Part shown: positions 34,149 to 43,115 of the stretch, one piece after another
Position numbering within the stretch: position 1 is the first letter of the stretch
Layout of the letters: the number at the start of each line of letters is the position of its first letter
Assembly (NCBI GenBank): GCA_937928685.1
Contig: CALGJU010000106.1
Coordinates: forward strand, 1-55,550
From: an uncultured Granulosicoccaceae bacterium
GTDB taxonomy: Bacteria > Pseudomonadota > Gammaproteobacteria > Granulosicoccales > Granulosicoccaceae
Length of the DNA: 55,550 nucleotides
Direction of reading: 5' to 3'
Notes under the pieces: generated by a model
What the model was told of the DNA's origin: nothing
Database searches by the model: none
Seen by the model: only the letters and a program-made list of their open reading frames with translations
Translations under genes and position numbers: made by a program

Positions 34149-35467
34149 ATGGTTTCCGAATAGATGATTTCTGCGTCACCTTCGACTCCGGGAACCTGGT
34201 AATAGTTCATTTGTCCGTCTGCGCCATCCAGCTTTAATATGCCGAACGCATGATAATAGTGATCACCATCGTGATCGAGTTGGCAATCAAGGTTGATTCG
34301 GGGCGCGCTGCCGATGTGCTCAGGGATAGCTAGGTTCGGTAGCTGCTTGTAGGGCTGCCAAAGTAAGGCGACGGGTATTGCCCCTGAGCCGATACAGCGA
34401 CCTTTTTGCAGGCCGGCGTAGGGTTCAAAAGCGATCAGGTTGTGTTCGTGTCCCCATAGCCATAGATCAATGTGGGGTATCTGTTCTTTAAAGGCTTCAT
34501 ACAGCACGGGGTTGAGCGCTAATGGCTCATTGTTTTTTGTTCTTCCAATATTTCCAGATGCGGTAAACAGCTGGTAGTGCGACAACATCACACTCTTGCG
34601 ACCGTCGGCGGTTTTTAACTTATGATGATGCCAATCGACCTCTTTGGGTTCAATGGCAGGAATGGCTGATAGTGCGGACTGTGGACCACCCACCTCAGGT
34701 GGTGCGCCAATGGAGAGGAGCTGCCAGTGATCATTGCGAAGGCAAAAGTAGCTGGCTGGTTGATTTAATTCATCCAGTAGCCAGTAATAACCAGCGCCAC
34801 CGGCGTAGAGATCGTGGTTTCCTGCAAGATTAAACACGCGAGTCTGCTCTGGTAGGTACTTCCTGACGACTGTAAGAAAATGATCTCTCATCTCCTTTTT
34901 TGTGCCGGAATAGTAAACATCACCAAGATGAATGACTATGTCTGGATTCTGTTCACTGATGCATCTCATTACGTTATGTGCCAGTGGTGTACCGGTTCCC
35001 CAGTCTGACACAAACGCAATCTTTGCTTGCTGCGGTAGGATCGGCAATACAAAATCGTCAAGTGACTTATAGTGACGGTAGGGAATAGGCGAGTGATTGT
35101 TATCGAATTCTAAAAGGGTTTTTGCCCACAGTGGATCACACACTGAATATCGTATTTCCGATTCAAGTTCGCGAACCCGTGCTGTGTCGCCAGTAAATTT
35201 TGCCGCGGCAAGCCCAACATAAAGGTGGGCACACTTTGAGACTAACGATCCTTTAGAGATGACTTCTGCGATATCAACACTTGTATCGCCGTTGGCCATT
35301 GCCTCCTCAAGGGCGCCACATGCCTCACAGCTGGCAATCATTGAGGGATGGTCGGTGCTGAGGTTGTCCACAGTAGGGTCGTTTTGCTGATGCTCACCAC
35401 TGAGCGCGGAGTGCAGGGCAGATTGCCACCGTGACATGAAAGAGAGTCCGTAGGTTTTTATAGCCAT
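34145..35467 (-). CDS. Calcineurin-like metallophosphoesterase
   Basis: A 440-residue protein with the metallophosphoesterase motifs in order: IAFVSDWGTGTPLAHNV (D-x-x-x-G replacing DxH) near 172, IHLGDVYYSG near 198, NLAGNHDLYAGG near 231, a metal His in VMLSHYQLF and GHEHNLIAFEPYAG. The N-terminal about 160 residues are of unknown fold and have no signal peptide, so it is probably cytoplasmic. Relatives include purple-acid-phosphatase-like and phospholipid or nucleotide phosphodiesterases. It is transcribed before, and overlaps by four bases, the flavoprotein gene; I know of no pathway linking the two activities. Confidence 0.82.
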   Translation of the reverse strand: MAIKTYGLSFMSRWQSALHSALSGEHQQNDPTVDNLSTDHPSMIASCEACGALEEAMANGDTSVDIAEVISKGSLVSKCAHLYVGLAAAKFTGDTARVRELESEIRYSVCDPLWAKTLLEFDNNHSPIPYRHYKSLDDFVLPILPQQAKIAFVSDWGTGTPLAHNVMRCISEQNPDIVIHLGDVYYSGTKKEMRDHFLTVVRKYLPEQTRVFNLAGNHDLYAGGAGYYWLLDELNQPASYFCLRNDHWQLLSIGAPPEVGGPQSALSAIPAIEPKEVDWHHHKLKTADGRKSVMLSHYQLFTASGNIGRTKNNEPLALNPVLYEAFKEQIPHIDLWLWGHEHNLIAFEPYAGLQKGRCIGSGAIPVALLWQPYKQLPNLAIPEHIGSAPRINLDCQLDHDGDHYYHAFGILKLDGADGQMNYYQVPGVEGDAEIIYSETI

Positions 35468-35830
35468 CTTACTGGTAATCGTGTTTCCCGGTTCAGTGTT
35501 TGATCAAGCTTGCAGCAAGCCGTTCAATTCAAATTTTGTAGATGCGAGTAGTGTATAGCGTGAATGACTTTCAGGGTTGATCATCTCGGAGATGTCATTA
35601 CCGTGCTGGTGTTCTTTTGCGGCAAAAGAAACAGGTGTAAAGCGCTGACACATTTTGTCAGTAAGCTCTAAAGGGGTAATCCCGTGAACACCGGGCGGCT
35701 ATAGGCAGAAAAACGGTAGCGATTCAAGGCGGTCGATCTATGGGCGTTGTCGTTCATGCTTAAATGCGCATGTCCGGATACCGGGTGGCTACATGCAGAA
35801 AGAAGGGGAGATAGAAATAGAGTTTATTTG
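35468..35830. repeat. Intergenic stretch with two diverged copies of a roughly 28-bp sequence
   Basis: No gene is supported here. Two similar segments occur in the same orientation, near 35690-35717 (ACACCGGGCGGCTATAGGCA then GAAAAACGG) and 35778-35806 (ATACCGGGTGGCTACATGCA then GAAAGAAGG), about 88 bp apart. They look like a decayed direct repeat. The sequence CTTTTGCGGCAAAAGAA near 35614 is a short near-palindrome. Confidence 0.5.
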
Positions 35831-38236
35831 CTACGCTGCCTTTAGCGTGATGTTTGAGTTCAGTGGTGTGATGAGTTGCTCAGGTTTTGAAAATAGAAAG
35901 CCTTGTGCGTAGTCAATGCCTAAATCCTGCAGAATTTTAAGAGTTTCCATTGACTCCACATATTCAGCGACGGTTTGCACACCAAACACCTTGGCAATGT
36001 CTGCGACACTTTTGACTACTGCCTGGTCGAGTTCATTGTTGGTGATGTCTTTAATGAATACGCCATCGATTTTAATATAGTCAAGCGGAAGCTCACGAAT
36101 ATGTAGCAGTGAAGAAAACCCCGTGCCGAAATCATCCAGTGCGATTCGGCAGTTATATTCTTTCAGCGCTTTGAGCAATGCTACCGTTTTTTTAAGGTTG
36201 CCAATGGCATAAGATTCAGTGACTTCAAAGCAGATCAAGTGGTTATAGTTTGTATTCTTTGAAACACGGTCAAGTAGATAGTCTTGGAAATCATTGTCTG
36301 ACAGAGAAACTGCAGAAAGATTAACATTAACGCAGTATTTTGAATGTGCAGGTATCTCTTGATCTGCAAGCCAATCAAAGGCGTTCTCAATAACCCATTT
36401 ATCTATTCTCGGCATTAGATGATTGCGCTCAGCCGCAGGTAGAAAATCACCAGGATTATAATACCCGCCCTCTTCGTTTTGCATTCTTAGCAATATTTCA
36501 AAATGCTCCTCTTCAGTTTGATCAACCCGAACAATTGACTGCCGGAACAGTGTGAAGCGATCATATTTGAGCGCACTCAAAATTAGTGCGACCCATGTGG
36601 ATTCGCCATCAATGATGAGGGAGGAGATATCATCTTCACCGTACACTTTCAGTTGATTCTTACCTGCTTGTTTGGATGCCATGCAACAAGTATCTGCGGC
36701 GACAGATAAGGCCTCGACTGTTGAAAGATCTTCTGTAAATCTGGCTAAGCCGAGACTTGCAGATACGCTGTAGGTTTGAGTTCCCCAGATAAGTCGGTAA
36801 TTTTCGATGGTGGATCGAATATCTTCAGCGATCTGTTTTGCGCGATTCCGGTCGCAGCCTGGGTGAATAAGAATTAGAAATTCATCACCGCCGACTCGTG
36901 CGACCAGGTCCTGTTTTTCCACGCATTCTGTTAGTTTTTCCGATATTGACTTTAGCAACGCATCACCCGCTGCGTGCCCTGCGGTGTCATTGACATATTT
37001 AAAACGGTCAAGATCGAGGGCGAGCAGATGAAAGCCGTCTCCGCTAATGTCCGGAGTATCAATCCATTGTTGAAACCGGATGGTAAACTCTCGTCGATTG
37101 TAGAGCTGCGTTAACTCATCGTGTGTCGCTTGGTAGGTAAGCTCTCTGGCGAGCTCAACTTCAGTGCTGACGTCTTTAATTGTCCCTCTGAAACCCGCCA
37201 CGTTGCCGTAGCTGTCTAGAAAGGCTTCTGAGAAAATCCTGACGGTTAATTGTTTACCGGGCTCGTTGGCTTTAGGCAGGATACTGCCTTCCCAGAAACC
37301 GCTGTTTTCCAGGCAGCTTTTGATAGAGTGTGCGTCGGGCACCCGGTCTTTCAGTTCTGACAGCAACCAGTTAAACGGCTTGCTTTCCACCTGCTCGGGA
37401 CTAAGCGAAAGTACCCTTTGGGTATCACCAGTCACGTAGGTGAAAGTGTATTTGGTATCCACCTCCCAAAAGCAGTGTGCCCCCATATTAGCAAATTGTT
37501 CGAACCGCTTGGTTGTCTTTGAGTTGGCCTCAGCCTCCACGAGTTGGCTTCGCAATAGATTAAAGGAGCGAAAAACGTTTCCTAGTTCATCGGTGCGCTT
37601 TAAGTCAAGTGACTCGGCGTCTGCGTTTCTAATGCCCAAAGTCTGGCTGCGAACCAACAGGCGATCAAGCCGCATAAGCGGGTTGATGAGTAGAGGTTTT
37701 AAAAATATCAGGCAGGCACCGGTGACAAAAAGACTGATCAACACAATCATACCGAGGATACGTAGAACGTAATCCTGCATGTATTGGCTTAGCCAGCTGG
37801 TATCGACGCTCAACCATAGCTTTTGGCTGTTTTGTGGTAAAAGTTGCGGGTCGATGGAAAAGAAACGAATGTACTCACTGTCAGAACCATTATACCGGGT
37901 CGGGTTCTGAGGGCTCACTTGTTGATCCATGGTGGTTGAGGTTCCGACCGCTGAACGTTGGCCGGATAATGACACATGGACATACCCTGTTACCGGATAC
38001 CTAGTGCTTCCGTCAAGGTTGCTAACCAGTTTGTTGAGCTGGGGTATGGGGTTAGCGGGATCAAGTGATGCAGAAATGGTGTACAGGTTTTCGTCAAGCC
38101 CTTCGAGCAAGCGGTCTCTTTCATTAAACCAGGAGTACACCAGCAGAACTACTTCGATCAGCAATATGCTGGTAAATAGCCCGGCCGAAATTCGCCAAAA
38201 GATGCGAGTTTTTAATTGCGCCCATACGCTTTTCAC
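35831..38236 (-). CDS. Membrane-bound HAMP-PAS-GGDEF-EAL cyclic-di-GMP protein
   Basis: An 801-residue sensor. Transmembrane segments lie at about 17-36 and 159-180 and bracket a 120-residue periplasmic domain. A HAMP-like region follows at 180-235, a PAS domain with PAC tail at about 245-365, a GGDEF domain at about 370-535 with an intact GGDEF at 449-453 (ARVGGDEFLILIH), and an EAL-type domain at about 545-795. The EAL signature is EIL at 580-582, keeping the catalytic Glu; NVNLSAVSL, FEVTESYA, LDDFGTGFSS and YIKIDGVF are also present. It can plausibly both make and degrade cyclic-di-GMP. The periplasmic ligand is unknown. A structured element lies about 35 bp upstream. Confidence 0.9.
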   Translation of the reverse strand: MKSVWAQLKTRIFWRISAGLFTSILLIEVVLLVYSWFNERDRLLEGLDENLYTISASLDPANPIPQLNKLVSNLDGSTRYPVTGYVHVSLSGQRSAVGTSTTMDQQVSPQNPTRYNGSDSEYIRFFSIDPQLLPQNSQKLWLSVDTSWLSQYMQDYVLRILGMIVLISLFVTGACLIFLKPLLINPLMRLDRLLVRSQTLGIRNADAESLDLKRTDELGNVFRSFNLLRSQLVEAEANSKTTKRFEQFANMGAHCFWEVDTKYTFTYVTGDTQRVLSLSPEQVESKPFNWLLSELKDRVPDAHSIKSCLENSGFWEGSILPKANEPGKQLTVRIFSEAFLDSYGNVAGFRGTIKDVSTEVELARELTYQATHDELTQLYNRREFTIRFQQWIDTPDISGDGFHLLALDLDRFKYVNDTAGHAAGDALLKSISEKLTECVEKQDLVARVGGDEFLILIHPGCDRNRAKQIAEDIRSTIENYRLIWGTQTYSVSASLGLARFTEDLSTVEALSVAADTCCMASKQAGKNQLKVYGEDDISSLIIDGESTWVALILSALKYDRFTLFRQSIVRVDQTEEEHFEILLRMQNEEGGYYNPGDFLPAAERNHLMPRIDKWVIENAFDWLADQEIPAHSKYCVNVNLSAVSLSDNDFQDYLLDRVSKNTNYNHLICFEVTESYAIGNLKKTVALLKALKEYNCRIALDDFGTGFSSLLHIRELPLDYIKIDGVFIKDITNNELDQAVVKSVADIAKVFGVQTVAEYVESMETLKILQDLGIDYAQGFLFSKPEQLITPLNSNITLKAA

Positions 38237-38270
38237 TTCATCTTAATCCTTTGAACTACATTGATCGGCC

Positions 38271-38312
38271 AATTGGTGATTTCTTGTGAAGGTAATTCCT
38301 TCACCACCAATT
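38271..38312. promoter_or_regulatory. Bulged 15-bp hairpin upstream of the membrane GGDEF/EAL gene
   Basis: AATTGGTG (38271-38278) pairs with CACCAATT (38305-38312) and GTGAAGG (38286-38292) pairs with CCTTCAC (38298-38304) around TAATT; a seven-base one-sided bulge separates the two stems. All 15 pairs are perfect. It lies 35 bp before the start codon of the leftward gene, in the 415-bp gap 38237-38651, and may be an mRNA leader structure or an operator. Confidence 0.55.
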
Positions 38313-38540
38313 AGGGGTAGCGACGGTCTGGGCTATTCCCGAATCGCATGGGGCTTGTTTTGTGAGTTCTGTTCGAAACTTATGAGTTGGCGACCAGCCC
38401 GAGGGTTCACGCTGTATCGATTGTAAAGTCAAGCTTGTGGGCGTTTCCCTGAGCTCGGTCAAGTGACGGTATTGATTGTGATCGGGAAAGTGATGATCAT
38501 AGATATGAGGTTGTGCATCTGTTGCGGCTGCGCCGAACTC

Positions 38541-38573
38541 GTGAACCTGTGGTTTACATCCACAGTGGTTCAC
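38541..38573. promoter_or_regulatory. Inverted repeat upstream of the ABC importer operon
   Basis: GTGAACCTGTGG (38541-38552) and CCACAGTGGTTCAC (38560-38573) are complementary apart from a two-base bulge and enclose TTTACAT. It ends 78 bp before the binding-protein start codon, a position suited to an operator or leader hairpin. It does not resemble a Fur box. Confidence 0.5.
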
Positions 38574-38651
38574 TGTCATCATGACACAGCAACGTCGCAG
38601 TCGGAATGAGTCTGAGCTTGCTGCTTTTAACAAACTGGAGGAACCGTTAAA

Positions 38652-39680
38652 ATGAAAATCAAAACATACCTTGGTGCCGCTTTGGTATCGATCGCTGCCG
38701 TGGCCAATGGCAATGCTGTTGCTGCAGAGAAGCTGACTTACTACTGCAGTGCGCAGGAAGACTGGTGCCAGTTGATGGCCACCGGCTTTGAGGAGGCCAC
38801 GGGCATTAAAGTCAATATGACACGCAAGTCTTCTGGTGAAACACTGGCGCAGATCAAAGCCGAAGCCAGCAACCCGAAAGGTGATATCTGGTGGGGTGGC
38901 ACCGGTGATCCCCATTTGCAAGCAGCAGAAGAAGGCTTGACCGAAGTGTATGAATCCCCAATGCGAGGCGAACTGCACCCGTGGGCCATTGCACAGGCGG
39001 AGTCCGGTGGTAATGCCACCATTGGTATTTATTCAGGTGCTCTTGGATACGGCTACAATGAAGAAGTACTAAAAGCCAACAATCTGCCCGTACCTGCGTG
39101 CTGGAAAGATTTGCTGAAGCCAGAGTACAAAGGCCATGTGCAAATGGCCAATCCGAATTCATCGGGTACCGCATACACGACACTTGCCACAATTGTGCAA
39201 TTATTTGGTGAAGAGGAAGGCTTTGAATTTATGAAAGGCTTGCACAAAAATATTAATCAGTACACCAAATCAGGCTCTGCACCGATCAAAGCTGCGGCAC
39301 GTGGCGAGAATACGATCGGTATCGTATTTATGCATGATGCAGTGAAGCAGGCGGCAACCGGCTTCCCGATCAAGGTAGTAGCACCGTGTGAAGGCACCGG
39401 TTATGAAATTGGTGGCATGAGTATCGTCAAAGGGGCGCGTAACCCTGAGAACGCCCAGAAGTTTTATGACTGGGCGCTGTCTGCTGATGTGCAATCACGG
39501 TCTTTAGAAGTTAAGGCTTATCAGGTGATGTCCAATAAAACAGCCGAAAGCTCACCGCTTGCTCCTGACCTGTCAAAGCTTACTTTGATCGACTATGACT
39601 TCAAGAAGTACGGTTCTAAAGCCGAGCGCAGTCGTCTTTTGAAGAAGTGGGACGACGAGGTATCAGTACTGTCTCAATAA
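38652..39680 (+). CDS. ABC transporter substrate-binding protein (FbpA/AfuA family)
   Basis: A 342-residue periplasmic binding protein with signal peptide MKIKTYLGAALVSIAAVANG (cleavage near AVAA-EK, residue 25). Family signatures are KLTYYCSAQEDWCQ, ATGIKVNMTRKSSGE, GDIWWGGTGDPHLQAAEEG and AYTTLATIVQLFGEEEG. Members carry ferric iron (FbpA), hexose phosphates (AfuA) or other oxyanions. The tandem tyrosine pair that binds iron in FbpA is not evident in the C-terminal half, so iron cannot be assumed. Two cysteine pairs (C32/C39 region and C141/C223 region) could form disulfides. AGGAGG-like GGAGGAACC precedes the ATG. It heads a three-gene importer operon. Confidence 0.88.
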   Translation: MKIKTYLGAALVSIAAVANGNAVAAEKLTYYCSAQEDWCQLMATGFEEATGIKVNMTRKSSGETLAQIKAEASNPKGDIWWGGTGDPHLQAAEEGLTEVYESPMRGELHPWAIAQAESGGNATIGIYSGALGYGYNEEVLKANNLPVPACWKDLLKPEYKGHVQMANPNSSGTAYTTLATIVQLFGEEEGFEFMKGLHKNINQYTKSGSAPIKAAARGENTIGIVFMHDAVKQAATGFPIKVVAPCEGTGYEIGGMSIVKGARNPENAQKFYDWALSADVQSRSLEVKAYQVMSNKTAESSPLAPDLSKLTLIDYDFKKYGSKAERSRLLKKWDDEVSVLSQ

Positions 39681-39702
39681 GTGCTCTCTCGTAATAGAGT
39701 CA

Positions 39703-39725
39703 CACCCGCCACCATGTGGCGGGTG
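39703..39725 (+). promoter_or_regulatory. Intra-operon hairpin between binding-protein and permease genes
   Basis: CACCCGCCAC and GTGGCGGGTG form a perfect ten-pair GC-rich stem with a CAT loop, 22 bases after the binding-protein stop and 14 before the permease start. With no T-run it is likely to stabilise the upstream mRNA and raise binding-protein output relative to the membrane parts. Confidence 0.7.
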
Positions 39726-39739
39726 GTGAATGATATGTC

Positions 39740-41947
39740 ATGAACCGTACGATCGCGTTATGGCTTTTTGTTGGCCTGCTCGGGTTTTGCGTACTCCCGT
39801 GGTATGTACTTGACGATGGGCTGTGGAGCTTCGAATGGCTCACAGATGGCTATCCGTTCGATACTGACTATGCTCCTGCGCTGTTTTTGTTGTTGCAAGG
39901 TGAAAAGCTATGGCTCTCGCCTGTGCCGGTGCTGTTGTCACTGCCTCTACTGGGCATTGTACTTTCTAAATTAATACCCACACGCCCCCGACTGCTCGGC
40001 CAGATTCTTTGTTTGGCTGGAGCGCTGGGTCTCGCTTATATGTTAGCGCAGGGTTTTGCGATAGGTATTCGAGGCTGGAACAGTGAGCTCTTAGTTCAAG
40101 CATTCGGTGAGCTTGGTGACAGGCAGTTTGGTTTTGGCTATGGCGCGATGCTTGTGTGCATCTCTTTTCTGTTTTTTCTTACTACCGGCATAGCGGCACG
40201 AGGTGCAGTAAACGGTGATGTCTTTATTGTGGGAGCAATAGGGTTCGTTATTGCGCTAGTGGGCATGTTTATTTTGTTCCCGGTATTGAATATGCTGTCT
40301 AGTGCAGTGCAGGATGGTGACGGTAACTATTCATTCGGTATTTTCTTTTCTAAATTATTCAGCAGCAAAATCTGGGGGCTGCATTGCCTGACCGAAAACC
40401 GATCATGCGGTGTTGCATGGAATTCACTGGTATTGGCATTGTGTGTCGGGGCGCTGACAACATTGCTTGGTCTGGTGTTCGCGCTAGTGGCAACACGCTC
40501 AGGGATGCGCCAGGCGCATCTGCTTAGGCCACTGACTGTACTGCCTATCATTACGCCACCATTTGTTATCGGCCTGGCTATTATTCTTTTATTTGGCTTG
40601 TCCGGGGCAGTCACCACCTTTGTCGCTGACTTGCTTGGTATTAATCCTACCCGCTGGGTTTATGGCCTACCTGGTATTCTCATCGCTCAATTACTGTCAT
40701 TCACCCCGATTGCCTTTTTGGTGTTGATTGGGGTGGTTGAAGGTGTCGCACCTTCCATGGAAGAGGCGTCGCAAACACTCAGGGCCACCAGATGGCAGAC
40801 GTTTAGAACGGTGTCGTTGCCGTTGATGCGACCTGGTATTGCCAATGCTTTTTTACTCGGATTTATTGAGAGCATGGCGGACTTCGGTAATCCGCTTGTT
40901 CTTGGTGGCAACTACGACGTGTTGTCTACCGAGATTTTCTTTGCGATTGTGGGGGCACAGAATGATCAGGGCCAGGCTGCGGTGCTGGCTATTGTGTTGC
41001 TGATATTCACGTTGAGCGCATTCTATGCACAGCGTCGATGGCTGGGGAAAAAATCTTATACCACCCAGACCGGCAAGGGCGACAGCGGTATTCCAGCGGT
41101 ACTGCCGCGCCGGGTGTTGATTCCTAGCTATATTCTGGTATCCATTTGGAGCATCTTTACGATCGTTGTTTACGGCATGATTTTCTACGGCGGTTTCGTG
41201 GAAATATGGGGCCTGGATCATTCTATTACGTTAAAGCACTATATCACGGCCTTCGGGGTCACCATGACTGATAACGGGCTACATTTTCGTGGCTCAGCGT
41301 GGGATTCTTTTTGGACAACACTTCGGATCGCCGCAACAGCTGCGCCGTTAACCGCGGCAGTTGGGCTCGTTACAGCTTACTTGTTAGTACGGCAAGACTT
41401 TGCAGCTAAAAATGCCTTTGAATTCGGTACTATGCTCAGCTTCGCCATCCCGGGTACTGTCATTGGTGTTGCCTATATTATGGCGTTTAACGTACCGCCT
41501 ATAGAGTTAACCGGTACCGGCGTCATTTTGGTGCTAAGTTTTATTTTTCGCAATATGCCAGTCGGCATTCGCGCTGGTGTCGCCTCTATGTCTCAGCTTG
41601 ATAAAAGCCTGGATGAGGCATCGTTAACACTTGGCGCCAATACCTGGCGTACGTTCAGAGAAATTATATTGCCACTGATGAAACCGGCCATTCTCGCGGC
41701 ACTGGTGTTTAGTTTTGTTCGTGCCATGACAGCGATCAGCGCGGTGATATTTCTTGTCAGCGCTGAGCATAATATGGCAACCAGTTACATTATCGGCCGT
41801 GTGGAGAACAACGACTACGGTATAGCTATCGCGTACAGCACCACGTTAATAGTAGTAATGTTAGTGGTTGTATTGGTGATGCAGTTGTTGGTCGGGAAGT
41901 CCAAAGTCGGACGACGTGTGGCGCAGAAAATAACACCGACGGTATAA
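39740..41947 (+). CDS. ABC transporter permease, two-domain (FbpB family)
   Basis: A 735-residue inner-membrane protein with two fused permease domains. Each half has an EAA loop: EEASQTLRATRWQTFRTVSL and PLMRPGI near residue 342, and DEASLTLGANTWRTFREIIL and PLMKPAI near residue 634. About 14-16 hydrophobic segments are visible, including an extra N-terminal set of four or so before the first permease domain (residues 1-190), which makes it longer than classical FbpB (about 550 residues). It is placed between its binding-protein and ATPase genes. The extended N-terminus is shared with AfuB-like proteins of this family as far as I recall. Confidence 0.88.
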   Translation: MNRTIALWLFVGLLGFCVLPWYVLDDGLWSFEWLTDGYPFDTDYAPALFLLLQGEKLWLSPVPVLLSLPLLGIVLSKLIPTRPRLLGQILCLAGALGLAYMLAQGFAIGIRGWNSELLVQAFGELGDRQFGFGYGAMLVCISFLFFLTTGIAARGAVNGDVFIVGAIGFVIALVGMFILFPVLNMLSSAVQDGDGNYSFGIFFSKLFSSKIWGLHCLTENRSCGVAWNSLVLALCVGALTTLLGLVFALVATRSGMRQAHLLRPLTVLPIITPPFVIGLAIILLFGLSGAVTTFVADLLGINPTRWVYGLPGILIAQLLSFTPIAFLVLIGVVEGVAPSMEEASQTLRATRWQTFRTVSLPLMRPGIANAFLLGFIESMADFGNPLVLGGNYDVLSTEIFFAIVGAQNDQGQAAVLAIVLLIFTLSAFYAQRRWLGKKSYTTQTGKGDSGIPAVLPRRVLIPSYILVSIWSIFTIVVYGMIFYGGFVEIWGLDHSITLKHYITAFGVTMTDNGLHFRGSAWDSFWTTLRIAATAAPLTAAVGLVTAYLLVRQDFAAKNAFEFGTMLSFAIPGTVIGVAYIMAFNVPPIELTGTGVILVLSFIFRNMPVGIRAGVASMSQLDKSLDEASLTLGANTWRTFREIILPLMKPAILAALVFSFVRAMTAISAVIFLVSAEHNMATSYIIGRVENNDYGIAIAYSTTLIVVMLVVVLVMQLLVGKSKVGRRVAQKITPTV

Positions 41948-41968
41948 TTTCCCGTCTATATTGACTAT

Positions 41969-43063
41969 GTGAATATGACAACAAACATCGGCATTAAAAG
42001 CAAAGCGGCATCGGTCGAATTCAAACAGGTCACTAAAATATATGGTGGTGATGTAAAGGCTGTTGATGAAGTATCACTTCACGTCAACGCGGGTGAACTG
42101 GTGACCTTGCTTGGGCCATCCGGCTGTGGAAAAACAACCACACTTCGTATGATTGCCGGTTTGGAGATGGTCAGCAGTGGTTCAATATATATTGGCGAAC
42201 AAGACGTGACACTATTACCTGCGACGGATCGTGATGTGTCTATGGTATTTCAGTCATACGCGCTTTTTCCGCATATGAATGTGTTTGAAAACGTATCGTA
42301 TGGACTGCGGGTATCAAAACTAAACAAGAAAGATATTCTTGAAAAAACCAACACGGGATTAGAGCTGGTTGGTTTGGCAGGCTACGGCGATCGTTTGCCT
42401 AGTGAGCTCTCCGGTGGCCAGCAGCAGCGTGTTGCTGTGGCGAGAGCGTTGGTGCTGGAGCCGCAAGTACTGTTGTTTGATGAGCCGCTGTCTAACCTTG
42501 ATGCAAAATTGCGTCGCCAGGTGCGAGAGGAAATTCGCGAGCTTCAAACCGATCTTGGTCTAACGGTTGTTTATGTAACGCATGATCAGGAAGAGGCATT
42601 GGCCGTGTCTGATCGTATCATCGTCATGCGAAATGCTGGTATTGCCCAGAGTGGCTCGCCTCGTGATTTGTACGAACAACCCGCAGACAGTTTTGTGGCT
42701 GATTTTATCGGCGAGGCCAATATTATGGATGTTCAGATCAGTAGCGTTGATGAACATACCGGGCTTGCCCGGGTGACGCTTGGCAATCTGTCGTTAGAAT
42801 TGTCTTCCAGAGGTATGTCGGCAGGACCTGCCAAGCTGGCTGTTCGTCCAAACAGAATTCATTTGTTAGCGCAAAGCGACGTACCGTCGTTAGAGGGCGT
42901 GGTGAGAAAAAGCACTTACGTTGGCAACCATATGGAATATGTGGTGGCCACTGACCACGGAGAGTGGTTCTCGATTAGCGATAACGTTGATGAGGTTTTT
43001 GGTGCCGGTGTTAAGGTACAGGTAGTATTTAGTGAACGCGGCCCGGTGTTGCTGCCGGACTAA
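41969..43063 (+). CDS. ABC transporter ATP-binding protein (FbpC/PotA-like)
   Basis: A 364-residue ATPase with a C-terminal TOBE-type regulatory domain. Walker A is GPSGCGKTT near residue 50, the Q-loop VFQSYALFPHMNVFENV, the signature LSGGQQQRVAVARAL near 149, Walker B QVLLFDEPLSNLDAKL and the H-loop VYVTHDQEEALA. The C-terminal about 110 residues (VADFIGEANIMDVQISSV onward) are the TOBE/OB part. The GTG at 41969 or the ATG at 41975 may be the start; neither has a strong ribosome-binding site, which fits coupling to the permease gene 21 bp upstream. It powers the importer encoded with it. Confidence 0.92.
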   Translation: MNMTTNIGIKSKAASVEFKQVTKIYGGDVKAVDEVSLHVNAGELVTLLGPSGCGKTTTLRMIAGLEMVSSGSIYIGEQDVTLLPATDRDVSMVFQSYALFPHMNVFENVSYGLRVSKLNKKDILEKTNTGLELVGLAGYGDRLPSELSGGQQQRVAVARALVLEPQVLLFDEPLSNLDAKLRRQVREEIRELQTDLGLTVVYVTHDQEEALAVSDRIIVMRNAGIAQSGSPRDLYEQPADSFVADFIGEANIMDVQISSVDEHTGLARVTLGNLSLELSSRGMSAGPAKLAVRPNRIHLLAQSDVPSLEGVVRKSTYVGNHMEYVVATDHGEWFSISDNVDEVFGAGVKVQVVFSERGPVLLPD

Positions 43064-43115
43064 AAGTTCTTTTGCTTGTAGCAACGCCACGACTGAGTGT
43101 CACTTTCTACGAGAT

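Noticed and set aside
38400-38651. Fur box for the presumed iron importer
   Set aside because: No sequence close to GATAATGATAATCATTATC was found upstream of the operon, and the binding protein lacks obvious iron ligands.
38301-38978. 225-codon minus-strand frame upstream of and over the binding-protein gene
   Set aside because: Half lies antisense to a conserved signal peptide and mature binding protein; the composition is not protein-like.
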